Assembly (NCBI GenBank): GCA_003136515.1
Contig: PLEU01000012.1
Span: 1 to 21,940, forward strand
DNA from: Spartobacteria bacterium
GTDB lineage: Bacteria; Verrucomicrobiota; Verrucomicrobiae; Chthoniobacterales; UBA6821
Direction of reading: 5' to 3'
Length of the DNA stretch: 21,940 bases
Part shown: piece after piece, positions 12,632 to 21,642 of the stretch
Position numbering within the stretch: position 1 is the stretch's first letter
Layout of the letters: the number at the start of each line of letters is the position of its first letter
The notes under the pieces: model-generated
The model's input: the letters and a program-made list of their open reading frames with translations, nothing else
Databases searched by the model: none
Told to the model about the DNA's origin: nothing
Translations under genes and position numbers: made by a program

Positions 12632-15037
12632 TTATGAAATCCCAAGACGAGCAAAGACGGGGATTTTTACCCCGTCTAAGATCAAGCCGAAAGCGAGAGC
12701 AGCTCCTAATTCACCAAGCACCACTGTGGCTGGAAGGGGTGCCATGGCGATACCACCAATCGCCAAGATCGAGATAATAAGAAGGTCGGCCACGGAGGAG
12801 AGGATCAGCCAGATCGTTGGTCGCACTCCCCAGAGATGCTGACGTGATCGGATTGCGTAAATGGTGGCCTGGCTGCCAAAGACGATCGCGACAACGCAAA
12901 GAGTTCTCAGCGCGTCGATCCCGAGGCTCAATTCGAATTTTCCGACAGCCAAAACGGCGGTGCAATACACTAGGAAGCAGAGACCAAAAATCACTCCCGC
13001 ACTTGTAATCTTGCCGATTTGCCAGCTATTTGGCATTTTCGATGGGCTCACCCTATCCGTTGTGAGTGACATGGCCAGGAAGTCACCTGTAATCATCACG
13101 ATCACCATCAGGAGGGGGGTCAAAATCGCATGGCCAGTAAGAACGAGGCCAATCGCCAGTAGGAAAACCTGTGCGATTTTCTTCGTCACGGAATTCAGTG
13201 TGTAAGTGAGAATGCGCTGAAACGTGATCCTTCCCTCTTTTACCGAAGCAACAATCCCGCCAAGCCCAGCCTTTGTCAGGACAACCCCAGCGGCTGATTT
13301 TGCCACATCGGTTGCGGTAGAAACGGCTATGCCGATCTGTGCCTGGCGGAGGGCGGGTGCATCGTTCACCCCATCGCCACACATCCCAACGGTGTGACCG
13401 CTCTTCTGGAACGCTTTGACGAGATCATACTTTCCATCCGGAAGAATGCCGGCGTAGACGTCAAAGTCCTCTGGTTTGACTCCATCTGGAATTGGTCCGG
13501 GCGGGCAGACAGCACCCTTCAATCCAACGGCATGGGCGACGATGGCAGCAGTCTCCTGCGCGTCTCCTGTTACCATAACAGTATGGACGCCGAGGGAATG
13601 GAGTTCCGAGATGAGTGTAGCTGAGTCTGTGCGGGGTGGATCGCTCAATGCGATCAGACCCAGCATTTTCAGTGATGCGCTTGGGCCACCAGCAACGGCC
13701 AGGACTCTAAAGCCTTTCTTTGCGAGTTCTTCCGCTATTCCGGAAGCTGTGGGAGAAGGAGCGGTGAGGCTGATGATGGCTGTGAATGCCCCCTTAATGA
13801 TGCGCAGAGTGGCACCACTGGCATCAGTGACAGTTGCTTCAGAGGTCTTCTTTGCAGGGTCGAAAGGGACGAACTTGCTTATCTTGGGAAGATGCGCGCC
13901 TTGCTGCTTTGAAGAAGCCACGCGAATCGCCGCATCGACCAAATCCTCTCCCCCCTCAGAACTCGCGAGAGCCGCCATTCCAAGAACATAAGCTTCGTCA
14001 AATCCTGGCATTGGGCGAACGGATGTTACTGAAAGCTGATTTGCCGTGAGGGTTCCGGTTTTATCGGCGCAGAGGATTTCTATCGTGGCGGCCTCATCAA
14101 CGGCGGATAGCCGTGTTGGAAGGACGCCTAGCTTGGCCAAAGAGCGAGCACCCAAGGCTGCTGCCAGGGTAAAGGTTGCAGGCAGGGCCACGGGTACGGC
14201 AGCGAGAATCGAAGTGAGCAGCAGCGGGGTGATATCGCTCCACGGCATCGCATGAGCGTATGCATACACTCCAATGAGAAGGATGACGACGCTGTTGAAC
14301 ATCGCCAGATTCAGGACGATGTGGAACACTGCTTTCTGCTGCGAACTTGCTCCGTGAGCCATCCGGACGAGCTCCGCAGTATGACCAAATTTGGTATGCA
14401 TACCGGTAGCCGTGACCTGCGCCGTGGCTTCACCACGCCTAACGAGTGTCCCCGCATAGGTATCCGCTCCAGGCCCTAAATCAAGAGGCAAGGATTCGCC
14501 TGTAAGCATCGATTGGTCAAGTGAGACAGAGCCCTTGATCAAATGCACATCGGCTGCAACAACACCGCCGAGGGAAAGATTTACCAGATCGCCTCGCACC
14601 AACTCTGCTGCCGGTATGCTCTTCCACTCACCATCACGGCAAACGGAAGCATTCAGGGCAAGGCGTGATTTCAAGGCATTGAGGGTCGCTTGGGCGCGAC
14701 CTTCCTGAAAAAAGGCCAAAGCTGCATTAAAAATCAGGAGGCCTCCAATGACAGCACCCTCGACAAATTTATGGAGAATGATCTCTAGAACGATGGAAGC
14801 TTCCAGCAACCAGGGAACTGGTGCCCAGAACTTGGAGAGTGCATTTTGAAGAGGATGAACTGACATATCAGGCATCGCATTCGGTCCATCCTTTTCAAGA
14901 CGGGTGGATGCCTCATTGCTTGTAAGACCCACCGATGTGGAATCCGGATTCGGTGTTGCGTGCGGGCTAGGAGAAGGCGTTGTCGGGGAAGCAGCGATAC
15001 TCATCGAGGGATAAATTGTCAGAGAGACTTTTGCCAT
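12632..15037 (-). CDS. P3-type (proton-efflux) P-type ATPase, divergent paralogue
   Basis: This inner-membrane pump of 801 residues couples ATP hydrolysis to cation export, most likely protons. It carries TGES at 179-182 (actuator), the phosphorylated aspartate D325 in CADKTGTLT, MVTGD at 488-492 and GDGVNDAP at 554-561. In the sixth membrane helix MITGDFLAMSLTTDRV keeps the aspartate (D652) at the place of plant AHA2 D684, eight residues before DRV, but the preceding Asn is Gly. The fourth-helix motif is PVALPATFTLA rather than the [11 protein letters not shown] of its neighbour, so ion specificity may differ. The N-terminal 30 residues are Pro/Ser/Thr-rich (SPTTPSPSPHATPNPDS), and a second start ATG at 15004 would drop 11 of them. 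No C-terminal regulatory domain is present. It lies 101 bp after ppk2. Confidence 0.85.
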   Translation of the reverse strand: MAKVSLTIYPSMSIAASPTTPSPSPHATPNPDSTSVGLTSNEASTRLEKDGPNAMPDMSVHPLQNALSKFWAPVPWLLEASIVLEIILHKFVEGAVIGGLLIFNAALAFFQEGRAQATLNALKSRLALNASVCRDGEWKSIPAAELVRGDLVNLSLGGVVAADVHLIKGSVSLDQSMLTGESLPLDLGPGADTYAGTLVRRGEATAQVTATGMHTKFGHTAELVRMAHGASSQQKAVFHIVLNLAMFNSVVILLIGVYAYAHAMPWSDITPLLLTSILAAVPVALPATFTLAAALGARSLAKLGVLPTRLSAVDEAATIEILCADKTGTLTANQLSVTSVRPMPGFDEAYVLGMAALASSEGGEDLVDAAIRVASSKQQGAHLPKISKFVPFDPAKKTSEATVTDASGATLRIIKGAFTAIISLTAPSPTASGIAEELAKKGFRVLAVAGGPSASLKMLGLIALSDPPRTDSATLISELHSLGVHTVMVTGDAQETAAIVAHAVGLKGAVCPPGPIPDGVKPEDFDVYAGILPDGKYDLVKAFQKSGHTVGMCGDGVNDAPALRQAQIGIAVSTATDVAKSAAGVVLTKAGLGGIVASVKEGRITFQRILTYTLNSVTKKIAQVFLLAIGLVLTGHAILTPLLMVIVMITGDFLAMSLTTDRVSPSKMPNSWQIGKITSAGVIFGLCFLVYCTAVLAVGKFELSLGIDALRTLCVVAIVFGSQATIYAIRSRQHLWGVRPTIWLILSSVADLLIISILAIGGIAMAPLPATVVLGELGAALAFGLILDGVKIPVFARLGIS
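12655..12677 (-). other. Perfect 8-bp hairpin inside the 3' end of the ATPase gene
   Basis: AGACGGGG and CCCCGTCT flank a seven-base loop about 20 bp before the stop codon of the ATPase gene. No T-tract follows on the minus strand, so this is not a standard intrinsic terminator. It may stabilise the 3' end of the long transcript, or it may be chance in a coding sequence. Confidence 0.3.
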
Positions 15038-15138
15038 CCGGCTGTCGCATAAAAGCAGGTCACCTGTTCACATCCTCCCATGCGAGATTGGCGAATATTT
15101 TATGAGTAAAACTTTTGGGCAATGTTACGGTTGAGATT

Positions 15139-16008
15139 CTACTTCATCAGGTGCTTACGCATGACCTGTAATTCTCTTTCTCGCTTGGGAGTCGTTTTGG
15201 GATACTCCATTTTAAGATCCTTGAGGGTATCCAGAACGATTTGGGAGACAATGAGACGGGCATTCTCCTTATTATCTGCGGGGATGATATGCCAGGGTGC
15301 ATGATGAGTATTCGTAGCGCTCAGGCATTCCTCGTATGCCTTCACGTAGTGCTTCCAGTATTTTCTCTCATGAATGTCCGAGAGGCTGAATTTCCAGTTC
15401 TTGTCAGGCACCTCAATCCGCTGGAGAAAGCGCTTCCGCTGCTCCTCCTTGGAAAGGTGGAGAAAGAATTTGATGATTCGTGTGCCGTTTTGAAAAAGAT
15501 GCTTCTCAAAATTGACAATCGATTCATAGCGGTCCTTCCAGAGCGCCCTTCCGTCATGCAGATCGGCCCCCAGTCCCTGAGCGAATAGATCCTGGGGGTG
15601 GACGCGAATGACAAGGACCTCCTCATAGTAGGAGCGGTTGAAGATGCCGATGCGTCCCCGCTCTGGAAGACGGCAAGTCGTGCGCCAGAGAAAGTCGTGT
15701 TCCAACTCTTCGGCACTCGGTTGCTTGAAGCTGAAAACCTCACAACCCTGAGGATTGATTCCTGAGAGGACATGCCGGATGGCTCCATCTTTTCCGGAGG
15801 CATCCATTCCTTGAAAAATCAGCAGTAGTGCATGGCGGTTGGTAGCATAGTGAAGCTGCTGTAAGGCACTGAGTTCTTCCGCATGCTGCTTGATGATGTG
15901 GTGATATTCCTTGTGCGACTTATAGTCGTCTTTGCCGTATGTTTCCCATTTGCTGAGGTGCACCTCTGTGCCGGGTTTGATGCGGAAGTCTTTGGTTCGG
16001 ATATTCAT
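15139..16008 (-). CDS. ppk2: Polyphosphate kinase 2 family protein
   Basis: This cytosolic enzyme of 289 residues transfers phosphate between polyphosphate and nucleotides, usually making ADP or ATP (or GTP) from the lower nucleotide. Walker A is [17 protein letters not shown] (65-81, with K73). The second conserved part is [21 protein letters not shown] (118-138), and the lid region is around [21 protein letters not shown]. The [23 protein letters not shown] stretch is typical of the family. One-domain length points to class I or III PPK2. The exact nucleotide preference is not readable by eye. It sits between two proton-pump genes on the same strand, 32 bp after the first and 101 bp before the second, which suggests that it supplies them with ATP from stored polyphosphate. 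Confidence 0.9.
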   Translation of the reverse strand: MNIRTKDFRIKPGTEVHLSKWETYGKDDYKSHKEYHHIIKQHAEELSALQQLHYATNRHALLLIFQGMDASGKDGAIRHVLSGINPQGCEVFSFKQPSAEELEHDFLWRTTCRLPERGRIGIFNRSYYEEVLVIRVHPQDLFAQGLGADLHDGRALWKDRYESIVNFEKHLFQNGTRIIKFFLHLSKEEQRKRFLQRIEVPDKNWKFSLSDIHERKYWKHYVKAYEECLSATNTHHAPWHIIPADNKENARLIVSQIVLDTLKDLKMEYPKTTPKRERELQVMRKHLMK

Positions 16009-16040
16009 GGTGATTCTGTTCTTCCGGTTTGAGTCATCCC

Positions 16041-18662
16041 TTAACTTTTGCGGATCTCCTTTTCCGCCTTCTCCCAGTCCTGGACGGCACCACCATCGTG
16101 ACGCCCCTCCTGAACATAGAGTTCATAGGCTTTTGTTGCTATTTCCGGGGACAAATCATGGGAAGTGACGGTTGTTTCTTTTGCTTTGAGGGGATCAAAA
16201 ATGTGGTAAGCGAGCAGCTTGATACGGTCATTCATGAGTGCCCACGAGATGGCATAGATCCAGACGAACCCCGCCCATTTCCAACCAAGTGGAGCCATGA
16301 AGATTCCGTAGACGGCGATCAATGTGGCCACGCACTGCGTCCCAAGCACAGCCATCCAGAGTATTTTTGCCGGAGCGATGGACCAGAAAGGGCCGCGTGT
16401 GCGCGTGAGGAAGATGGTCAAATGACCGGCAACCGAAAGCTTCAAATACATCAGGGTTTGCACCATGTCACGGCTCAGATGAAACGCCCGTTCTCCGAGA
16501 TAAAACAATCCGAAGGCGGCCACAACACCCATCACTCCAAGGACCGTCGAGATCGAAAGTACCAGGCGCATATTCCACGCTTCAGGCTTGTTTCTATACA
16601 AGACGTTGTCATAGGCGATCGAGAGAATGGCCCCGTCGTTCAACAAGGCGATCATGACAATCATCACCGCGGTCACTGGATAAAAGTTGAAGACAAGAAT
16701 TGCCAGCGTCATGAAGAAGAGCACCCGGAGCGTCTCGGCGATACGGTAGATGGCATAGCTGTTCATCCTTTGGAAGATGCGACGACTCTCCTTGATCGCG
16801 TCGATGATCACGGAGAGTCCGGAAGTTAGCAGGACGATCGAGGCTGCCGCCCGGGCTGCATCTGTCGCACCGGAGACGGCGATACCGCAGTCGGCCTTTT
16901 TGAGCGCAGGAGCGTCGTTCACTCCATCACCCGTCATGCCGACAATGTGGCCGGAGCTCTGCTGCGTGTTCACAATAAAGAATTTGTGCTCCGGGAATAC
17001 TTCGGCGAAGCCGTCCGCCTTTTCGATCTCCTCGGAAATCTCCGGTGTTGCGTTCTTGGTTGTGTCGCCAAGCGCGCTGGCGTCCAAGACGTTGGTTCCC
17101 AAACCAAGTTGTTTTGAGGTTTCACGGGCGATGGCCATTTGGTCGCCCGTTACCATTTTGATTTTTACTCCCATTTGTATGGCTTTGGAAATGGTTTCCT
17201 TGGCGTCCACGCGAGGCGGATCAAATAAGGGCAGCATGCCGATAAACTTCCATTTCCCAAGCTCGTCCGCCCTGGCGACACCGAGCGAGCGGAAGCCGCG
17301 CCCTGCAAAATCTAGAATTCCTTTATCTACTGCACCTTTGACCTCGGCGGCATTGGTTGCCATTTTGAGAATTACCTGCGGAGCTCCCTTGGCGACAAAG
17401 AACTGCTTCCCGTCCGCCCCCTTGACCGTGGCCTCCGTGCGCTTGTGCACCGGATCGAAGGGCATGAAATGAAGAACCTTGAAACTCTTCAGTTCTTTAT
17501 CGTCTTTCACCCCGCCAAGCACTGCCAGATCGATGGTATCCTTGTCTTCCGCACGTGAGGCCAAGGCTGCCCACAAAACCACGTCCGTCGGGGAAATTCC
17601 ATCGACGCAGAATGGATCGCCCAGAGTGAGTTTGTTTTGAGTGAGGGTGCCGGTTTTATCAGAGCAAAGAACGTCAACTCCGGCCAGTTCCTCGATGGAG
17701 GAGAGCTTCGTCACGATCGCTTCTTTCTTGGCGAGCAGGCGTGCACCGACGGCCATTGTTACCGACAGGACAGTGGGCATGGCTACAGGGATGGCCGCCA
17801 CCAGGAGCACCAAGCAAAATTCCAGTGTGGTGAGAACCTTGTCACCGCGGAAGAGGGCTACCACGAGAATCACGGCCACCAGTGCTACCGCCAAGATAAT
17901 CAGATAGTCGCCGATCTTCATCACGGCTTTTTGGAAGTGGCTGACCGTGTGTGCCTGCTCCACCAGTTGTGCAGTCTTGCCAAAGTAAGTATTTGTCCCG
18001 GTAGCGTAGACCATGGCGTCAATCTCACCCTGGCGGATGATGGATCCAGAGTAGACAGCACCGCCGGACTTGGCGGTAACCGGCAGCGACTCGCCGGTCA
18101 GCGCAGACTGATCGACCTGGATGGAATCTCCATCGAGAAGGCGCGCATCTGCGGGAACGATGTCTCCCAACCGAAGACGAATGACGTCGCCGGGGACCAA
18201 TTCACTCGCCTTTGGATTCACCCATTTACCGTCCCGCTTTACTTTCGCGAGGACCGCCAATCGGGCCTTCAGTGCGGCAATGGCATTGCCGGCCTGGTGT
18301 TCTTCCCAGAATCCGACCAAAGCATTGGAAAGGAGCAGCACAAGGATGACGAAAAAGTCCAGCCAGTGTCGGACAATGCCGGAGAGGATCACCGCAACTT
18401 CAATCATCCAGGGAATGGGACCCCAGAAGTAGGAAAGAAACTTCAGGTATTCGTTGGTCTTTTTTTCCTCGAGCTGGTTCGGTCCATACCGCGCTTGTCG
18501 TTTGGCCGCCTCGGCCTGAGTCAAGCCATCCGATGACGAGCCCAGTTTTTTCTCAAGCTCGGGCATCGGCAGGGATTTGAGTTCGTTCTCAGGCTTTGCA
18601 CCCTGCTTTTCCCCAGTTTTTCCTTGGGGAGACTTCGGTTTGTCGGTCGTGGGTGTCGTCAT
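16041..18662 (-). CDS. Plasma-membrane-type proton-efflux P-type ATPase (P3A)
   Basis: This protein of 873 residues pumps protons out across the inner membrane with ATP. Key sites are TGES at 189-192, D335 in [13 protein letters not shown] at 426-429 in the nucleotide domain, MVTGD at 503-507 and GDGVNDAP at 578-585. The sixth-helix motif [16 protein letters not shown] contains N675 and D676, matching the plant and fungal proton-pump pair (AHA2 N683/D684), which argues strongly for proton transport. The N-terminal 35 residues are hydrophilic and Lys/Pro-rich. The C-terminus is short ([27 protein letters not shown]) without the long autoinhibitory domain of plant pumps. It starts 27 bp after the GH130 gene ends and is followed by ppk2. 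A role in pH homeostasis under acid or energy stress is inferred from the family and the neighbours. Confidence 0.92.
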   Translation of the reverse strand: MTTPTTDKPKSPQGKTGEKQGAKPENELKSLPMPELEKKLGSSSDGLTQAEAAKRQARYGPNQLEEKKTNEYLKFLSYFWGPIPWMIEVAVILSGIVRHWLDFFVILVLLLSNALVGFWEEHQAGNAIAALKARLAVLAKVKRDGKWVNPKASELVPGDVIRLRLGDIVPADARLLDGDSIQVDQSALTGESLPVTAKSGGAVYSGSIIRQGEIDAMVYATGTNTYFGKTAQLVEQAHTVSHFQKAVMKIGDYLIILAVALVAVILVVALFRGDKVLTTLEFCLVLLVAAIPVAMPTVLSVTMAVGARLLAKKEAIVTKLSSIEELAGVDVLCSDKTGTLTQNKLTLGDPFCVDGISPTDVVLWAALASRAEDKDTIDLAVLGGVKDDKELKSFKVLHFMPFDPVHKRTEATVKGADGKQFFVAKGAPQVILKMATNAAEVKGAVDKGILDFAGRGFRSLGVARADELGKWKFIGMLPLFDPPRVDAKETISKAIQMGVKIKMVTGDQMAIARETSKQLGLGTNVLDASALGDTTKNATPEISEEIEKADGFAEVFPEHKFFIVNTQQSSGHIVGMTGDGVNDAPALKKADCGIAVSGATDAARAAASIVLLTSGLSVIIDAIKESRRIFQRMNSYAIYRIAETLRVLFFMTLAILVFNFYPVTAVMIVMIALLNDGAILSIAYDNVLYRNKPEAWNMRLVLSISTVLGVMGVVAAFGLFYLGERAFHLSRDMVQTLMYLKLSVAGHLTIFLTRTRGPFWSIAPAKILWMAVLGTQCVATLIAVYGIFMAPLGWKWAGFVWIYAISWALMNDRIKLLAYHIFDPLKAKETTVTSHDLSPEIATKAYELYVQEGRHDGGAVQDWEKAEKEIRKS

Positions 18663-18689
18663 GGGTTGTTTTTAGGATGAGAACTTAGG

Positions 18690-19841
18690 CTAAGAAGGGG
18701 GGGATCCTGTGGATGCCTTAGGTAAAAACTCAGGGAGATCAAGACGGGCCACGCCAATCCGGCTGTCGGCCATTCCGTAGTAGATATCGAAGCGATCGGG
18801 TAAACCGATGTCATCGCGGCGGTCGATACCGGTTGGGAAAACGATGTTGGGTACGGTTCCCGCCTTTTCCTGCGGCAACTCGGGTTTCAAGATTGGCTCT
18901 GCCGAGCGATAGAGGATTTCGTGAGGGTGGTCACGGGAGAGCACCATGACACCGGCTGAATAGCAGAGTTTGTGTTCCTCCGTACCTGAGTTCGGAATCT
19001 CACTGACACCGTGGTAAATAATCATCCAGCCGTGCCGGGTCATGATCGGGGGAGGGCCACCCCCGATTTTCAGTATCTCCCAGGGTGCAACCGGGGTTGC
19101 CAGTCGATAATGCGAATTAAAGAGCCCGAGCTGCTGAATCCGAATGCCAATGGCAGAACCACCTCCGGATCTCTCCGTAAGGCGATCAACTGGCTCATCA
19201 GGCCAATCCGGCATTGGGCAGTAGGAAATCCAAATGCTCTCGTGATTGAGATCCACCACTCTTGAGCAGTCCTGACAGACGATTTCCTCAGGAGTGCTGC
19301 CAGGGAAGAGGGGTCGGTGAAGAAGTGCCATCTGCATTTTTCCGACATGATTGGGAATGGCGATGGGGAAAAGGCTGGCATCCTTGTTATCCACATGGAC
19401 GAAATCGATGCTTCCATAGGGAGCAAAGCTTGCGAGTCCCAGCCGTTTCCAATGAAACAAATCCTCCGAAATGGCGAAGGCAATCCGTGGACCAAGGGAC
19501 GATAGCGCCGCGTAAGACATCACATAACGCTGAAGTGGTTCAACGAAGGTAACGCGCGGATCCTCACATCCTCCGCCTTGAGATGTGCGTTCGTAATCGG
19601 TTTCCGGTTCGAGTGCGATACCCAGTCGCTGAACTCCGCAAGGATCGCCCGCTTGGTTGAATTTGACGCGGGCGATGCCGATTCGCGAAAAGTTTCCCTG
19701 AGCAACGAGACGTGGAAACAGGTACAGATGCCCATCCGGCCCCCGAACTGCCGCCGGATTCAAGACGCCCTCGATTTCCTGAGGATTCCCGACCTCCGGT
19801 TCCATGATCGTGCCGAGGCGTTGTAACTGAAAGTCATTCAT
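18690..19841 (-). CDS. GH130-family glycoside phosphorylase (beta-mannoside type)
   Basis: This protein of 383 residues has the five-bladed propeller motifs of GH130: GVLNPAAVRGPDGHLYLFPRL, GCEDPRVTFVE (91-101, where the EDPR aspartate is regarded as catalytic in the family), YAALSSLGPRIAFAISEDLFHW and NKDASLFP (152-159). Most characterised members split beta-mannosides with phosphate to give alpha-mannose-1-phosphate, though a few are hydrolases. There is no signal peptide, so it acts in the cytosol. Its ATG overlaps the stop of the upstream phosphomannomutase-like gene as ATGA (19838-19841), and mannose-6-phosphate isomerase lies one gene further up, which supports mannose-1-phosphate as the product. 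The exact disaccharide or chain substrate cannot be stated. Confidence 0.82.
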   Translation of the reverse strand: MNDFQLQRLGTIMEPEVGNPQEIEGVLNPAAVRGPDGHLYLFPRLVAQGNFSRIGIARVKFNQAGDPCGVQRLGIALEPETDYERTSQGGGCEDPRVTFVEPLQRYVMSYAALSSLGPRIAFAISEDLFHWKRLGLASFAPYGSIDFVHVDNKDASLFPIAIPNHVGKMQMALLHRPLFPGSTPEEIVCQDCSRVVDLNHESIWISYCPMPDWPDEPVDRLTERSGGGSAIGIRIQQLGLFNSHYRLATPVAPWEILKIGGGPPPIMTRHGWMIIYHGVSEIPNSGTEEHKLCYSAGVMVLSRDHPHEILYRSAEPILKPELPQEKAGTVPNIVFPTGIDRRDDIGLPDRFDIYYGMADSRIGVARLDLPEFLPKASTGSPPS

Positions 19842-20593
19842 GAGGTTTCACCCAGGCAAGCGATGATCGCTTCAATCACGCGCTTGGTTTCATGAGGGTC
19901 TTTGACCCGGATGGAGACCACGCCCGCTTGCTTGGCCGGGTAATCGTTGCCGCCGGGAAACACGGCGTCCCCGACAAAAATCATCTCTGGTATGGTAATG
20001 CCAAGGGTGTCCTGGAGTTTTCGGATCCCGTAAGCCTTGTCGATGCCATGCTGAGTCACATCGATGGAGGTCGCACCCCCCAATCTGACTGAAAATTCCG
20101 GGATCAGTTGATCGAGCTGAACCTTGATCTTTTTCCGCTTGGCAAAGTCGGGATCCCATTTTTCCTTTTCTGAAAGCGGAGCCTGCTGGCCTAATCCAGA
20201 GTAAGTAATCTGGCTCCCCCGATCTTGGATAATCTCTCCCCATGTTTTCCCAGGTTTGAGATTGGGAGGTCCAGTTGCTTGCTCTAGAGAGTCGATAATT
20301 TTCGTCTTCTCAGCGGCGGTGAAATCTTCTGCGTAAAGGATCTTCCAGACGCCGCCATCGTATTTGTAGAACCTTGTTCCGCAGGTTGGCAGTAGCGAAA
20401 GGTTCTTCAATCGCTCGTCATGAGTAAGATTTGCAAGCACCTGTTTTTCAAACTGTGACCAATCGCCGCCGGAGATCACGGAGACCTTCACGATGGCAAG
20501 TAGGGAATTGAGCAATGCACCCATCTCGGCATCAATGGGTGACTTGCTCGGTGCAAGTGTGCCGTCCAAATCAAAGACGATCAGCTTTTTCAT
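19838..20593 (-). CDS. Eukaryote-type phosphomannomutase-like HAD protein
   Basis: With the ATG at 20593 the product has 251 residues. That start overlaps the manA stop as ATGA, and an upstream extension to 20662 would lie inside manA and adds unrelated residues. The HAD nucleophile motif is FDLDGTLAP (D8, D10). SVISGGD follows, and the cap and core marks GGATSIDVTQHGIDKAYGIRKL (172-193, including K186) and GDAVFPGGNDYPAKQAG (208-224) closely resemble human PMM2 (GGQISFDV, WDKRYC and GGND). It would interconvert mannose-1- and mannose-6-phosphate. Its position between manA and the GH130 phosphorylase fits that role. A general HAD-IIB sugar phosphatase is the alternative. Confidence 0.78.
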   Translation of the reverse strand: MKKLIVFDLDGTLAPSKSPIDAEMGALLNSLLAIVKVSVISGGDWSQFEKQVLANLTHDERLKNLSLLPTCGTRFYKYDGGVWKILYAEDFTAAEKTKIIDSLEQATGPPNLKPGKTWGEIIQDRGSQITYSGLGQQAPLSEKEKWDPDFAKRKKIKVQLDQLIPEFSVRLGGATSIDVTQHGIDKAYGIRKLQDTLGITIPEMIFVGDAVFPGGNDYPAKQAGVVSIRVKDPHETKRVIEAIIACLGETS

Positions 20594-21594
20594 CGTTTTG
20601 CTGGCTCTTCGGGCAGTGATATTTCCAATACCGTAACCGGACCGTGCGGCTGGCAGAGACATTCTCCCACCACGGATGGCAGAAGCACGACGTCCCCTTT
20701 GGCGATGTCATAATTTTCCCCGGCGTGTTTCAAATGACCTGCCCCATCAATGCAGACGAGAATCCGTGGTGTTTCTGCTGCCCCGACGATGAAGGGCAAT
20801 TCGCCGTGGTATCGATGGAGTCCGAAATGATCACACTCAATAAGCTGCTCCCGAAGAACAGGATGCACTTCATCCACTACAGCTTGTAGCGCCTGTATTT
20901 CAACCTCGGCCATGTCAACACACTCCATAGCCTCCTCGACTTGAAGAGGGCGAAGGGCTCCTGTCTTGGGATCGATATTTTCCCAGTCGTAGAGACGGAA
21001 GGTGACATCACTGTTTTCCTGAACTTCGAAAACTACTACATCACGGAGCGAATGGACTGTGCCAGCGGGGATGAGGATGGCATCGCCAGTCTGAGGGACA
21101 AAGCTGGAGAGTAGATCAGCCACATCCCCATTCTTTAACTCCTGCCAGAGAACGTCTCTTGCCGTCAATGGCTTCAGACCTGCATAAACTAAGCTTTCTT
21201 TACCTGTTTCCAGCACGACCCAGGCCTCTGTCTTTCCTGTCTCTCCTTCCGGGATATATTTCCTCTCTGAATCCGAGGGATGCACCTGAACAGAAAGTTT
21301 ATGCTGCACATCCAGAAATTTCAGGAGCAGCGGAAAACGTTGATAATCCGAGGCCCGTTTTCCCAAGATTTCCTCAGATCGACCCTGCATCAGTTCTCGC
21401 AGGGTGCTCCCTTTGAGGGTTCCATGAGAGACGACGCTGGCATGATCATCGCGGTCGCTAAGGAGCCAGGCTTCCCCAATTGGCTCATCAGCAGGTAACG
21501 GGGGGGAGAGAAGGTGCGCTAGGCGGCGTCCACCCCAAGGACGATACTGGTAGATCGGTTCAAACCGCAGGGGATAGAGTGGTATTTTAGTCAT
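20590..21594 (-). CDS. manA: Class I mannose-6-phosphate isomerase
   Basis: The cupin-fold zinc enzyme of 334 residues interconverts mannose-6-phosphate and fructose-6-phosphate in the cytosol. The metal ligands are visible as Q103 and H105 in SVQVHP, E123 in GKTEAWVVLE and H181 in PAGTVHSL. Family motifs WGGRRL and GEAWLLSD lie near the N-terminus. The short length fits the Bacillus-type ManA rather than the longer E. coli form. The ATG at 21594 is 48 bp after the tpiA stop and is preceded only by a weak purine stretch (ACAGAGAACA). Its 3' end overlaps the phosphomannomutase-like gene by four bases, so the two are translationally coupled. Confidence 0.92.
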   Translation of the reverse strand: MTKIPLYPLRFEPIYQYRPWGGRRLAHLLSPPLPADEPIGEAWLLSDRDDHASVVSHGTLKGSTLRELMQGRSEEILGKRASDYQRFPLLLKFLDVQHKLSVQVHPSDSERKYIPEGETGKTEAWVVLETGKESLVYAGLKPLTARDVLWQELKNGDVADLLSSFVPQTGDAILIPAGTVHSLRDVVVFEVQENSDVTFRLYDWENIDPKTGALRPLQVEEAMECVDMAEVEIQALQAVVDEVHPVLREQLIECDHFGLHRYHGELPFIVGAAETPRILVCIDGAGHLKHAGENYDIAKGDVVLLPSVVGECLCQPHGPVTVLEISLPEEPAKR

Positions 21595-21642
21595 TGTTCT
21601 CTGTTCGTTTTTCGAATCGAAGGAGTTGTAAAAACATTTCTT

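Noticed and set aside
16029..16829. Plus-strand frame of 266 codons
   Set aside because: It is a shadow of the ATPase 3' part, with a His/Asp-rich composition typical of antisense frames.
17637..18536. Long plus-strand frame of 299 codons
   Set aside because: It is antisense to the conserved ATPase coding sequence. Its length reflects the codon bias of that gene.
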